Positions 1 through 8,881 of a DNA stretch of 51,937 nt are shown in pieces; the first letter of the stretch is position 1, and every line of letters begins with the position of its first letter. The stretch spans positions 1-51,937 of the forward strand of contig DASWIP010000106.1 of assembly GCA_036397635.1 (NCBI GenBank), read 5' to 3'. A program made the position numbers and the translations under genes. The notes beneath the pieces were generated by a model. It was not told the origin of the DNA. It was given only the letters and a program-made list of their open reading frames with translations, and did no database searches. The stretch is from DASWIP01 sp036397635 (GTDB lineage Bacteria > Actinomycetota > AC-67).

Positions 1-978
1 CCCGCCACCGTCGGTGTTGGTCGGCAGCTCGCCGTCGAGGCGCAACCGTCCCCGTTCGACGAACGGGCCACCCTCGCCTTTCCCGCAGAACCCCATCGCT
101 TCCAGCGTCAGCAACACCGTGATCGTGAACGAGTCGTAGACTTGCAGCACGTCGATCTCGTCGGGCTTCACGCCGGCCATCCCGAACGCGCGAGCAGCGC
201 TCCGCTTCGCCGGCGACTCGGTGAAGTCTTCCCACTCGCTCATCGTATGGTGACTGATCGCCTCGCCCGCCCCCATCACCCAGACGGGCTTGCGCGGCAG
301 ATCGGCCACGCGATCCTCGGCCACCAGCACCACCGCGCCGCCGCCGTCCGAGCGGATGCAGCAGTCGAACTTATGCAGCGGCGACGCGATCATCCGTGAC
401 GAGAGCACCTCCTCGACGCTCAGCGGATCCCGATACATCGCGAGCGGGTTGTGCGAGGCGTTGTACCGTGCCTGGACGGCGATCTCGGCGAGCTGCTCGG
501 ACGTGGTCCCGAACTCGAACATGTGCCGGGTCGCGGCCATCGCGTGCCGGCCGATCACGGTATGGCCGTACGCCGACTCGAACTGCGCGGGGCCGCGCGC
601 GTCGATCGCCACGTTCGCGCTGCGGACCCGCCGCTTCAGATCCGAACGCGACGTGGTCGCATAAGCGAGCAGCGCGACGTCGCACAATCCCGCCTCGATC
701 GCGCCGACGGCGTGATGCACGAAGAACTCCCAGGACGAGCCGCCGACCTGGGTGCCGTCGACGTACCCGGGGCGGAGGCCGAGGTACTCACCAAGGACCA
801 CCGGATGCATCAGGTCGGCGCCGCACGAGAACAGCCCGTCCACGTCGGCTGGCGACAGGCCGGCGTCGGCCAGCGCAGCCGCCGAGGCCTCCTGGTGAAG
901 CTGCAGGGCGGTGGCGTCGGGGACCTCGCCGAAACGGGACTCGGCGACGCCGGCGATCACGACCTTGCGCCTGGGCAT
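1..978 (-). CDS. thiolase-like (SCP2-thiolase/lipid-transfer type) protein, 3' end cut off by the window
   Basis: The ATG at 978 opens a frame that stays open to base 1, so the C-terminus is missing. The product begins MPRRKVVIAGVAESRFGE, a typical start for the SCP2-thiolase family. Near the truncated end it carries the GKGEGGPF and LPTNTDGGG motifs of that family. The position of the usual thiolase nucleophile (Cys in a CxSG context) reads GGSSWEFF here, so the catalytic cysteine appears absent. Such proteins are often non-thiolytic, either retro-aldolases or partners of DUF35 proteins. It is divergent from the MerR gene at 1062 and is a distant paralogue of the thiolase-like gene at 4482. 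Family assignment is firm; the reaction is unknown. Confidence 0.85.
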   Translation of the reverse strand, partial: MPRRKVVIAGVAESRFGEVPDATALQLHQEASAAALADAGLSPADVDGLFSCGADLMHPVVLGEYLGLRPGYVDGTQVGGSSWEFFVHHAVGAIEAGLCDVALLAYATTSRSDLKRRVRSANVAIDARGPAQFESAYGHTVIGRHAMAATRHMFEFGTTSEQLAEIAVQARYNASHNPLAMYRDPLSVEEVLSSRMIASPLHKFDCCIRSDGGGAVVLVAEDRVADLPRKPVWVMGAGEAISHHTMSEWEDFTESPAKRSAARAFGMAGVKPDEIDVLQVYDSFTITVLLTLEAMGFCGKGEGGPFVERGRLRLDGELPTNTDGGG

Positions 979-1061
979 AGCGGCAATCTACGGGCCCGGT
1001 TCGGCTCCGGCAAAGCGCCGAAGTTGTTCCGCAGCGAACCATTTCGGCGAAACTGTGGGTC
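979..1061. promoter_or_regulatory. divergent intergenic region between the thiolase-like gene and the MerR gene
   Basis: These 83 bp separate two divergent starts and must hold at least one promoter. An inverted repeat, CGCCGAA at 1016-1022 and TTCGGCG at 1043-1049, spans a 20-base gap just before the MerR start. It is a possible regulator site, but the arms are GC-rich and may be chance. No clear -10/-35 pair is visible. Confidence 0.35.
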
Positions 1062-1796
1062 GTGGCCGTGACCCAGAAGGTGCTCCGGATGCGCGACGTG
1101 TGTGCGCGCACCGGCCTCGCGCGCTCGACCATCCATCATTACATCCGCGAGGGTCTGTTGCCGCGCCCGCACAAGACCGGCAGGAACACCGCGATCTACG
1201 ACGAGGATTTCGTGCGGCGGGCGCAGCTGATCAAGGCGCTCCAGAAGAAGGCCCACATGCCGCTGGCGGTGATCAAGGAGACCCTCGACGCGATGCCCGA
1301 GGACGCCGTGGATAGCATCGACATCGAGCGCTTCACCGGCATCACCCGGACGGTCGCCGAAGGATTGCGCCTCGCGTCCGAGCAGCCGATGACCGAAGAC
1401 GAGCTGGTCTCTCGAACCGGTTTGAGCAGCGACGAACTGAAAGCCCTGCGGCGTGTGAAGCTGCTCGACGCAAGCGATCTGGACGGCATGCGCGTCTACT
1501 CCCCTCTCGACGTGCGCATCGCGATGGCGATGGCGAGCATCCGCGGGGCCGGCGCGACGCTGGAGCGCGGTTTCGCGGGATCCCCGCAGATCATCCGGGC
1601 TTACCGGCAGCACCTGACCGATCTCGCGCGCGTCGAGGCGCGTGAGATGGTGCGCATGATGCGCCGGCTCGCCGAGTTCGACATGGAGGAGTTCATCCAG
1701 CACGCGGCCGAACCGCTCGGCGCGCTCGTCGCTGCGCTGCACCAGAAGGCGCTGGTCGATGCGATCACCGAGCTGACCCAGAACGACAAGCGATAG
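1062..1796 (+). CDS. MerR-family transcriptional regulator
   Basis: A 244-residue protein with an N-terminal MerR winged helix: LRMRDVCARTGLARSTIHHY is the helix-turn-helix, followed by REGLLPRP and IYDEDFVRRAQLI (about residues 8-55). After that comes a long helical region without the Cys or His cluster of metal sensors, so a small organic or acyl-CoA-like effector is more likely (inference). The start is GTG at 1062; GTG at 1068 is an alternative. It is the first gene of a rightward cluster, with 12 bases to the SDR start, and probably controls that cluster and perhaps the divergent thiolase-like gene. Confidence 0.85.
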   Translation: MAVTQKVLRMRDVCARTGLARSTIHHYIREGLLPRPHKTGRNTAIYDEDFVRRAQLIKALQKKAHMPLAVIKETLDAMPEDAVDSIDIERFTGITRTVAEGLRLASEQPMTEDELVSRTGLSSDELKALRRVKLLDASDLDGMRVYSPLDVRIAMAMASIRGAGATLERGFAGSPQIIRAYRQHLTDLARVEAREMVRMMRRLAEFDMEEFIQHAAEPLGALVAALHQKALVDAITELTQNDKR

Positions 1797-1808
1797 ACGG
1801 AGGCGATG

Positions 1809-2708
1809 ATGGGATCACTCGACGGGAAGGTCGCGGCCATCACCGGCGCCGCGCGCGGCATCGGACGAGGCGAGGCGTTGCTGCTCGCTGCGGAAGGTGC
1901 AAGCGTGGTGGTCAACGACGTGGGCGGCGACTGGGACGGCACCGGGACCGACGACCGGCCCGCACAACAAGTGGTGGACGAGATCGTCTCGTCTGGCGGC
2001 ACAGCCGCGGCCAACTACGATGACATCTCGTCGTGGGACGGCGCCGCTTCGTTGGTGGCGCAGGCGGTGGATACGTTCGGTCGGCTCGATATCGTCGTGA
2101 ACAACGCGGGGATCCTGCGCGACCGCGTCATCGTGAACATGACCGAGGAGGACTGGGACGCCGTGGTTCGCGTCCACATGAAGGGCCATCTCGCGGTCAT
2201 CCACCATGCGGCGAACCACTGGCGCGCGCGCAGCAAGGCCGGGGACGTCGTCGCCGGACGCATCGTCAACACGGCCTCCGAGTCGGGTTTCATCGGCATG
2301 GCAGGCCAGGCGAACTACGCGGCGGCGAAGGCGGGCATCGCCGCGCTGACGATGGTCGCCGCGCGCGAGCTGCGGCGCTACGGGGTGACGGCGAACTGCA
2401 TCGCGCCGCGCGCGCGCACGCGCATGATCACCAACACGTTCGGCGATTCGGTGATGGCCGCGCCGTCCGAGGAGGGTTCCTTCGATGAGTTCGCGCCCGA
2501 GAACGTGGCCCCGCTGATCGCGTTCCTCGCTTCGGACGCGGCGGGGCACATCAGCGGGAACGCCTTCGTGGTGTACGGGGGGACGGTGATCCTGGAGAAG
2601 CCGTGGTCGCCGGGGCCGCAGATCCAGAAGGCTGGGCGCTGGGAGGCCGGCGAGCTCGCCGGCGAGATCGACAAGCTCTTCGACGGCGGTCCTTCCGCGC
2701 TCGAGTGA
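1809..2708 (+). CDS. short-chain dehydrogenase/reductase, hydroxyacyl-CoA dehydrogenase-like
   Basis: A 299-residue SDR starting MGSLDGKVAAITG. It shows the Rossmann motif TGAARGIG, the NNAG motif (IVVNNAGILRDR), and the catalytic Ser and Tyr-x3-Lys in TASESGFIG and NYAAAKAG. The C-terminal extension past the core (EKPWSPGPQIQK) makes it longer than the usual 250 residues. It resembles SDRs that oxidise hydroxyacyl-CoA or steroid hydroxyls in beta-oxidation clusters. GGAGG at 1799-1803 is better spaced for ATG 1809 than for ATG 1806. It lies between the MerR regulator and a CoA ligase. The family is sure, the substrate is not. Confidence 0.88.
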   Translation: MGSLDGKVAAITGAARGIGRGEALLLAAEGASVVVNDVGGDWDGTGTDDRPAQQVVDEIVSSGGTAAANYDDISSWDGAASLVAQAVDTFGRLDIVVNNAGILRDRVIVNMTEEDWDAVVRVHMKGHLAVIHHAANHWRARSKAGDVVAGRIVNTASESGFIGMAGQANYAAAKAGIAALTMVAARELRRYGVTANCIAPRARTRMITNTFGDSVMAAPSEEGSFDEFAPENVAPLIAFLASDAAGHISGNAFVVYGGTVILEKPWSPGPQIQKAGRWEAGELAGEIDKLFDGGPSALE

Positions 2709-2709
2709 C

Positions 2710-2802
2710 GTGGTTCGACTCAGCACCGTGTTCCTCGACGTCGGGGGGACCCTCATCCCGAGGTTGGCCAGCGCGAGACCGCCCGCCCGCCCGCTCCATT
2801 AG
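2710..2802 (+). pseudogene. possible HAD-family hydrolase remnant (30 codons)
   Basis: A GTG-started frame directly after the SDR stop encodes VVRLSTVFLDVGGTLIP and then runs through Pro/Arg/Ala-rich codons to a stop at 2800. FLDVGGTLIP is an exact match in style to motif I of haloacid dehalogenase-like phosphatases (hydrophobic-D-x-G-G-T-L). No other HAD motif follows. It looks like the 5' end of a lost HAD gene, cut off where the CoA ligase begins. A chance match cannot be excluded at this length. Confidence 0.4.
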
Positions 2803-2815
2803 GCTGCGCCGAGTC

Positions 2816-4087
2816 ATGGATCGGCGGACGGGTGTCTTCGACGAGCGCGAGACGCTCGACGACCCGGCGCGGCGCGCGCACCACCTCGACCTGGTGCGCC
2901 GGACCGTGAAGATCTGCCTGGCAACCGGTGGGATCTACGCCGAGAAGCTCTCCGCGGCCGGGATCAGTTCGCCCGACGACATCGGATCGCTGGACGACGT
3001 CGCGCGCGTCCCGGTCACGACCAAGAAGGAGGCACAGGCCGCACGCGCGGGGCTGGGCACGTTCCCGCTGCACGAGGCCAAGCGGATCTTCATCTCGCCA
3101 GGCCCTCACTTCTACGCGTCGCAGCGCCGCAGCGACGCGGCGCCGAAGGCCGGGGAGACGATGCTCGCGTACGCGTTCCATGCGATGGGGTTCCGCGAGA
3201 ATGACATCGTGCTCAACACGTTCAGCTACCACCTCTCGCCCGGCGGGTTCGGCCTCGAGGATCAGCTCAACGCGGCCGGCTGCGCGGTCATCCCGGCGGG
3301 CCCACACGACAGCGCGCTGCAAGCCGAGATCCTCGCGAGCCTGCCGGTGACCGGGTACGTCGGCACGCCGACGTTCCTGCGCATCCTGTGCGACAAGGCG
3401 CGTGACGCCGGGAAGGATCCGCGAACCGATTGGGGGCTCGAGGTCGCATTCGTTACCGCCGAGAAGCTGACCGAGGACGCGCGCGCGGAGCTGGAGGCGC
3501 GAACCGGCGCGATGGTTCGGCAGATCTATGGTTCGGCGGACGGGCTGCTTCCCGCGTACGAGTGCTGGGCGTCGACGGGGATGCACGTGCATCCCAACCA
3601 GCTGCTCGAGGTGCTGGATCCCGAGACGCGCGCGCCGGTGGCGATGGGCCAGGCTGGGGAAGCAACCGCGACGCTGCCGAACCCGAACCGGCCCCTGCTG
3701 CGCTTCGCCACCGCCGACCTGGTCGTGCTGCGCGAGGACCCGTGCCCGTGCGGCCGCACCGGGCAGAGGATCGCGCACGTGGCCGGCCGCGTCGAGGAAT
3801 CGGCCAAGGTGCGCGGGATGTTCGTGTATCCCGAGCAGATCGCCGGCGTCATGGCCCGCCACCCCGAGGTCGCGCGCTGGCGCGCGATCGTGTCGCGCAG
3901 CGCCGGCGGGTCCGACGACCTGCTCGTCGAGGTCGAGACATCGGCACAGACCCAGGATCTGGCGAAGCGTCTGGCCGGCGAGCTGAGGGAGTTGATACGG
4001 GTCAGGCCCGACGTCGAGCTGGTCGGCGCGGGCATCATCCCGGACGACGCGAGGCGCCTGGAGGACCGGCGCTCCTACGAGTCATGA
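2816..4087 (+). CDS. PaaK-like phenylacetate-CoA ligase family protein (AMP-forming)
   Basis: A 423-residue member of the compact PaaK branch of adenylate-forming enzymes, predicted to make an acyl- or aryl-CoA from acid, ATP and CoA. The frame extends further upstream over the SDR gene, but the natural start is ATG 2816 (MDRRTGVFDERETLD). Core features are the YGSADGLLP adenylate-binding segment, the CPCGRTGQR Cys pair of PaaK enzymes, and the hinge region HVAGRVEESAKVRGMFVYP, where PaaK enzymes usually have GRxDDMxxxRGVNVFP. It overlaps the next gene by ATGA, so translation is probably coupled. A second PaaK-like gene lies at 14568-15809. Substrate unknown. Confidence 0.85.
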   Translation: MDRRTGVFDERETLDDPARRAHHLDLVRRTVKICLATGGIYAEKLSAAGISSPDDIGSLDDVARVPVTTKKEAQAARAGLGTFPLHEAKRIFISPGPHFYASQRRSDAAPKAGETMLAYAFHAMGFRENDIVLNTFSYHLSPGGFGLEDQLNAAGCAVIPAGPHDSALQAEILASLPVTGYVGTPTFLRILCDKARDAGKDPRTDWGLEVAFVTAEKLTEDARAELEARTGAMVRQIYGSADGLLPAYECWASTGMHVHPNQLLEVLDPETRAPVAMGQAGEATATLPNPNRPLLRFATADLVVLREDPCPCGRTGQRIAHVAGRVEESAKVRGMFVYPEQIAGVMARHPEVARWRAIVSRSAGGSDDLLVEVETSAQTQDLAKRLAGELRELIRVRPDVELVGAGIIPDDARRLEDRRSYES

Positions 4088-4485
4088 GGCCGCTCCCGCT
4101 CCCCGACCAGGACACCGCGTTCTTCTGGGAGGGCACAGCGCAACGCAAGCTGCTCATCCTGCGATGCGAAGCCTGCGGCAGCTACGTCCATTACCCGAAG
4201 CCCGCGTGCCCGCTCTGCGGCGCCGCTTCGCTCACCCCGACAGAGGTCTCGGGCCGCGGACACGTGCACACGTTCACCGTGACGCATCGGGCGGTGCCCG
4301 GCTTCGAGCAGCCGTTCGTGGTCGCGATGATCGAGCTGGACGAACAGCCCGGCCTGCGCTTGATCTCGAACGTCATCGGCGTGGAACCCGACGCCGTGAG
4401 CATCGGGATGCGGGTCGAGGTCACCTTCCAGCCTGCGGCCGACGACGTGTGGCTTCCCGTGTTCCGTCCCGAGGCCGGCCGATGA
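4084..4485 (+). CDS. DUF35 Zn-ribbon/OB-fold acyl-CoA-associated protein
   Basis: A 133-residue protein of the DUF35 family: a rubredoxin-like zinc ribbon formed by CEAC and CPLC (about residues 28-45), then an OB-fold (VSGRGHVHTFTVTHRA). DUF35 proteins pair with Cys-less thiolase-like partners, as in the Ltp2-ChsH2 retro-aldolase of steroid side-chain breakdown, or with acyl-CoA acetyltransferases. The gene overlaps both neighbours by ATGA (4084-4087 and 4482-4485), which fits assembly into a complex with the next gene product. The start is fixed by the coupling ATG. Confidence 0.88.
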   Translation: MRPLPLPDQDTAFFWEGTAQRKLLILRCEACGSYVHYPKPACPLCGAASLTPTEVSGRGHVHTFTVTHRAVPGFEQPFVVAMIELDEQPGLRLISNVIGVEPDAVSIGMRVEVTFQPAADDVWLPVFRPEAGR

Positions 4486-5627
4486 AGCCCCGGGACATCG
4501 CGATCGCGGGTGTTGGCTGCTCGGAGATCGTCCGCGCGTCGGACCGGTCGGTGACCGCGCTGACGCTCGACGCCTGCCGAGCAGCGCTCGCCGACGCCGG
4601 CCTCGGACCTGCGCATGTGGACGGGATGGCGACCTATCCGGGCGCGCCGGACTCGATCGCGTGCTTCGCGGTCGTGGAGGGCCTCGGTATCCCCGGGCTC
4701 CGCTGGTTCGAGGACATCGCCGGCTGGGCGCCGGCGGCGGTCGCCCCGGTGATCGCGGCGGCCGACGCGGTCGCACGCGGCTCGTGCGAGATCGCTCTGG
4801 TCTTCCGGTCGACCAAGAGGAATAGGGATCGCCCACCCGGCTTCGCGTCCGCGGCTCGCATCGGCGGCGACAATCAGTTCCGCGCGCCATTCGGGGACAC
4901 CATGACCAGCCAGTGGCTCGCCATGTGGGCACGACGCCACATGTACGAGCACGGCACCACCGAAGAGCATCTGGGCCACATCGCGGTCACGTTCCGGCGT
5001 CACGCGATCCTCAATCAGCGCGCGCCGCTGCGCGATCCGATCACCCTCGAGGACTACTTCGCGTCGCGCATGGTCACGACGCCGTTCCGGCTGCTGGATT
5101 GCGACTTCCCCGTCGACGGGGCCGGCGCCGTCGTGATCACCACGCTCGCGCGCGCGCGCGACCTACCCCACCCGCCGGTCCAGGTCCTCGGCGGGGCGAT
5201 GACGACCGGGACACGCCCCGATTGGGACCAGTGGCCGGACCTGACCACGATGGCGTCGAAACGGTGCGCCGACGAGCTGTGGGCGCGCACCGGCCTCCAG
5301 CCACACGACGTCAACGTGGCCGAGATCTACGACGGGTTCTCATGGCTCGCACTGTGCTGGCTCGAGGACCTCGGCTTCTGCGCGAAGGGCGAAGGCGGCC
5401 CGTTCATCGCCGAAGGCAACATCGCGCTCGGAAGTCGTCTGCCGACCAATACCCACGGGGGCAGCCTTTCGGCCGGACGGCTCCACGCGATCACACACGT
5501 CATCGAATGTGTCGAGCAGCTACGCGGCGCCGCCGCCGAGCGGCAGGTCCCCGGCGCCGAGGTCGGCGTGGTCAGCGCCGGCGGCGGCACGATGGCGGGG
5601 GCGGCGCTGCTCGCGCGCGCGCGCTAG
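4482..5627 (+). CDS. thiolase-like protein, probable Ltp2-type aldolase partner of DUF35
   Basis: A 381-residue SCP2-thiolase-fold protein beginning MKPRDIAIAGVGCSEIVRAS. It keeps the family segments EIYDGFSW, GEGGPFIAEG and TNTHGGSLSAGRLH. At the position of the thiolase nucleophile it reads DIAGWAPAA, so the reactive Cys is missing. That is the hallmark of Ltp-type retro-aldolases, which cleave a beta-hydroxyacyl-CoA rather than thiolyse a beta-ketoacyl-CoA. The immediately upstream, overlapping DUF35 gene supports this. A tertiary or aromatic beta-hydroxyacyl-CoA substrate is inference. Two related folds (this gene and 1-978) flank the locus. Confidence 0.85.
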   Translation: MKPRDIAIAGVGCSEIVRASDRSVTALTLDACRAALADAGLGPAHVDGMATYPGAPDSIACFAVVEGLGIPGLRWFEDIAGWAPAAVAPVIAAADAVARGSCEIALVFRSTKRNRDRPPGFASAARIGGDNQFRAPFGDTMTSQWLAMWARRHMYEHGTTEEHLGHIAVTFRRHAILNQRAPLRDPITLEDYFASRMVTTPFRLLDCDFPVDGAGAVVITTLARARDLPHPPVQVLGGAMTTGTRPDWDQWPDLTTMASKRCADELWARTGLQPHDVNVAEIYDGFSWLALCWLEDLGFCAKGEGGPFIAEGNIALGSRLPTNTHGGSLSAGRLHAITHVIECVEQLRGAAAERQVPGAEVGVVSAGGGTMAGAALLARAR

Positions 5628-5756
5628 ACAAGGCCGCCGTGGTCGCCAGCCGCCGGCGCGCAGCAGAAGGCACCCGCAGCAGAACCCACCCGCGGCAGGG
5701 CCCGCGCCTGGCAGGAGCCGCGGGCACGGTGTTGAATAGAGACCGAGGAGCCTGCT

Positions 5757-7331
5757 TTGACTCAACGTGCTCGTTACATCGCGTGTCTGACCGCTGCCGC
5801 GCTCACGTTCATCGCGTGCGGCTCTCGGGTCGTGCCCCTGAGCAGTGATGCTCAAGGCAACCCGATCTCCGGGTTCGACAACGTCAACCCAACCGGGGAG
5901 CCCGTCCCGGGCGCCACCGGCAGCTTGGCTCCGGGGGTCGATCCCACCACGGGGGCCAGCGTGGGTCCGAGCGTCGGTCCGAGAGCGATCCTGCCGAACT
6001 GCACCCCGGGCACCGGCGACGTGGGGGTCACCAAGGACACGATCAAGCTCGGGCTGATCGCATCGATCAACGGCCCGCTCAAAGGTCAGTTCGATTCGGC
6101 CGTCCAGGCGGTCGATGCGTACTTCAAGGGCCTCAACGAGGCAGGGGGCATCTGCGGCCGTCGGATCCAACTGCTCATCCGCGACGACCAGGGCAACGGC
6201 GCGAACAACCTCGCGATCGCCAAGAAGCTGGTCGAGGAGGAGAAGATCTTCGCCTTCGTCGGCAGCCACTCCGCTCCAGACGATAGCGGCATCGCGAAGG
6301 TCTCGAAGGAGCACAAGGTTCCCGACCTCGGCTTCTCGCTGACTTGGGAGCGCGCCGAGAACAAGTACAGCTACGGCGTGCCCGGTCAGGTGCAGCGCGA
6401 GTGGATCGGTGAAGGCGCCAGCGGATCGAAGTGGCTCAACGAGGTCAACGATATCGAGCAGATCGCGATCTTCTGGCTGCGAGAATCGGAGGTCTCGATC
6501 CTGTCCGCGTGGGGATTCGAGGCTGCGATGATCCGCACCACCAACCGCGAACGCGGCAAACCCATCAAGATCTGCCACGAGCAGCCCGCCGGCGTGGTGG
6601 ACACGAACTACAACAACTACGTGATCGCGATGAAGGGCAATTGCGATCCGGCGGATGGACCCATCGGCGTTTACACCACGATGGAGAACAACGCGAACAT
6701 CAACCTCGCGCGCGCGATGCGTCAGCAGCAGTTCGGCTACAAGATCTTCGCGCCCACGTTCTCGTCGTACCTGCCGACGTTCATCAGCCAGGCGAACGGC
6801 GCGACCGAGGGCGCGTACATCGCGATGCCCCAGGTCCCGATCGAGCGTCTCGAGCAACCGCAGAGCACGTGGACCCCGGGGACGCAGGAGCTGCGGCGCT
6901 ACCTCGCGACGCTCAAGCGCTTCTACCCCAACCACAAGCCCACGGGGAGCTTCGGGGGCCCGGCGTGGGGTAGCGCAGCCCTGTTCACCGACGCGGCGGC
7001 CCACTGCGGCGCCAACCTGACCCGCGCGTGCGTGCTCAACCGGCTCGAAACGATGCCACCGTTCTCCGCAGGCGGGTTCCTCACGCCGGTGGCTCCGGGC
7101 ACGCACCGCATCTATACGGCCGACCTGATCGTGCAGGTCCGCAACGGACGCTTCGTCGAGGTCCGGCCGAGCGACAAGTCCGGCCCGGCCGGCGGCCCCG
7201 ATTTCTGGGACACCAGCGAGCTGTTCAACTGGCAAGTGCTCTACTGCTCGACGAGGGAGAACACCCACGCGGATGGGTCCCCGTGGTGGCCCAACCGGCA
7301 GGCGAAGGACAGCCTTATCGACAGGTGTTAG
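5757..7331 (+). CDS. livK: branched-chain amino acid/amide-type ABC transporter substrate-binding lipoprotein (LivK family)
   Basis: A 524-residue periplasmic-binding-protein-like receptor. The start is TTG 5757, fixed by GAGGAG at 5745-5750. The N-terminus has a hydrophobic segment ending TFIAC with Cys21, an imperfect lipobox, followed by a Gly/Pro/Thr-rich linker (about residues 35-75). The ligand-binding fold starts near VGVTKDTIKLGLIASINGPL and continues with AVDAYFKGLNEAGGICGRR and IRDDQGN, which are typical of type I HAAT receptors. It is unusually long because of the linker and a Trp-rich C-terminus. Its position beside CoA ligases suggests it binds a carboxylic acid rather than an amino acid (inference). 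Confidence 0.87.
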   Translation: MTQRARYIACLTAAALTFIACGSRVVPLSSDAQGNPISGFDNVNPTGEPVPGATGSLAPGVDPTTGASVGPSVGPRAILPNCTPGTGDVGVTKDTIKLGLIASINGPLKGQFDSAVQAVDAYFKGLNEAGGICGRRIQLLIRDDQGNGANNLAIAKKLVEEEKIFAFVGSHSAPDDSGIAKVSKEHKVPDLGFSLTWERAENKYSYGVPGQVQREWIGEGASGSKWLNEVNDIEQIAIFWLRESEVSILSAWGFEAAMIRTTNRERGKPIKICHEQPAGVVDTNYNNYVIAMKGNCDPADGPIGVYTTMENNANINLARAMRQQQFGYKIFAPTFSSYLPTFISQANGATEGAYIAMPQVPIERLEQPQSTWTPGTQELRRYLATLKRFYPNHKPTGSFGGPAWGSAALFTDAAAHCGANLTRACVLNRLETMPPFSAGGFLTPVAPGTHRIYTADLIVQVRNGRFVEVRPSDKSGPAGGPDFWDTSELFNWQVLYCSTRENTHADGSPWWPNRQAKDSLIDRC

Positions 7332-7411
7332 GACGAATCGGGCGGAACCGGCGATACGAACGCGTCGCAGGGAATCTCCGGTTCGTTGGGGAAAGGGAAA
7401 GGCAGGAGCCA

Positions 7412-8881
7412 ATGCCGGCGAGCCAACGAACGCTCGTGCGGGCGGCAGCCGTCCTCGGCGCCGCCTGCTTGCTCGTCGCGCCCCTCGCCTCCGGCGCGCG
7501 CGCGCAAACCGTGCCCATCTCGGTCTATGAGGCCCGTGGGATCGGAACGGCGGTCGGGATGCAGTTCGCGTTCAGCCCGAGCATCTTCGACCCGCTTCTC
7601 GACATCGGCCTGCTGTACGGAACGTCGGGGATCGATTCCGCGGGCGCGGGACAGGCGAACGCGCTCGCCGCGATCGCGTACCCGGGATCGCTCGTGGTCG
7701 GCGGCGCGGGATGCGCGGGGGTCCCGGGCCCCCCGTGGGTGCAGGCGTACTACCCCAAGACCGAAGGCTGCCCCCTCGAGCAGGAAGCAACGCTCAACAG
7801 GACGCAACCCTCGACCTTCAGCGAGCAGCTCGACCCGATCCTCAACGAGGTGCTCGAGCGCGTAGCGCTCGCACAGGTGCACCTGCTGGCCGAGACCGAC
7901 CTGGGTCTCGGTCGCTCCCTGGTCGAGCTGCAGGACATCGCCCTGGCGGCCGACCGCAACGGCGCTCCGGTGGCGCGGATCGGATCGCTGCTGATCGAGT
8001 CTCACGCCGCGCTGGAAGGCAACGTCGGGCATCGGGTCACCGTCACAGCCAAAGACGTCGATGTGCTCGGGATGGTCCACATCGCCTCGGTCGTCTCGGT
8101 CGCCGAGACCTCCTCGGACGCCAGCCTCGCGACCGCCGAGGGCAGCCTGACGATCGTCGGCGCGACCACCGACATCGACGGCGCGCCCCGTCGGATCACC
8201 ATCGACGACGAGGGCATCCACGTCACAGACTCCGACCTCTCGCACGAGCAGCGCCTCGGCCTCCAGGAGAAGATCGAGGAGACGATGCTCGCGGCGGGCC
8301 TCGAGATCGTGGCGGCTTCGCCGGTCGAGATCGTCGACGGGACCAAAGCCGAGACCTCGGTCGGCGGCTTGATCATCGCGGTCAAGGGCGCGATCCCATC
8401 GGTCAGCGTGCCCCGCGAGGTCGCACAGGTGCTCGGGCAGGTCATCGAGCAGATCCCGACGCAATGCCTCAGCGACTTCGGCGCGCCCCTTCCGGTGTGT
8501 TTCGGTGCAGGCGCGCTCCCCGGACCGGGTACCGCGGTGAAGATGTCTTTCAACATCGCGAGCGCGTCGTCGTTCACCGTCGGCGAAGCGCCAACCTTCA
8601 CCTTCGACCCCGGCGGCGGTGACACCGGGACGATCGACGGCGGTTTCCAGCCGGGGATCGATCCATTCCAGCCCGCGCCGCAGGGGCCGACGTTCGATCC
8701 CGGCGATCAGGGCACCGCTGCTCCCCCGCGACAGCAACCGACCGCCGGGAACACCGGCCCGCTGGTTGGCTTGGTCGCCAGGCTGCCGGCGGTCGGCCTG
8801 CTCTGGGGTGGGGTCGGCCTACTCATCTTTGCTCTCGGCCTCACCTTCGGTCCATCCTTACGCCATGCCCGAACCCACTGA
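7412..8881 (+). CDS. secreted, C-terminally membrane-anchored protein of unknown function
   Basis: A 489-residue protein starting at ATG 7412 behind AGGAG. It has a clear signal peptide (LVRAAAVLGAACLLVAPLA, cleavage near GARAQ). The body is rich in acidic and beta-type sequence with several Cys (for example GCAGVPG, TEGCPLEQE, TQCLSDFG). A Gly/Pro/Asp-rich linker is followed by a C-terminal hydrophobic helix (VGLLWGGVGLLIFALGLTF) and the basic tail RHARTH, giving a membrane or wall anchor without LPxTG. I recognise no family. Its place between the LivK receptor and the permease suggests an accessory role in uptake on the cell surface. It overlaps the next gene by 17 bases. Confidence 0.8.
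   Translation: MPASQRTLVRAAAVLGAACLLVAPLASGARAQTVPISVYEARGIGTAVGMQFAFSPSIFDPLLDIGLLYGTSGIDSAGAGQANALAAIAYPGSLVVGGAGCAGVPGPPWVQAYYPKTEGCPLEQEATLNRTQPSTFSEQLDPILNEVLERVALAQVHLLAETDLGLGRSLVELQDIALAADRNGAPVARIGSLLIESHAALEGNVGHRVTVTAKDVDVLGMVHIASVVSVAETSSDASLATAEGSLTIVGATTDIDGAPRRITIDDEGIHVTDSDLSHEQRLGLQEKIEETMLAAGLEIVAASPVEIVDGTKAETSVGGLIIAVKGAIPSVSVPREVAQVLGQVIEQIPTQCLSDFGAPLPVCFGAGALPGPGTAVKMSFNIASASSFTVGEAPTFTFDPGGGDTGTIDGGFQPGIDPFQPAPQGPTFDPGDQGTAAPPRQQPTAGNTGPLVGLVARLPAVGLLWGGVGLLIFALGLTFGPSLRHARTH

Noticed and set aside
5520..7412. 630-codon minus-strand frame opposite livK
   Set aside because: It is low-complexity Arg/Leu/Val/Asp and lies wholly antisense to livK and its neighbours; no ribosome site or family motif.
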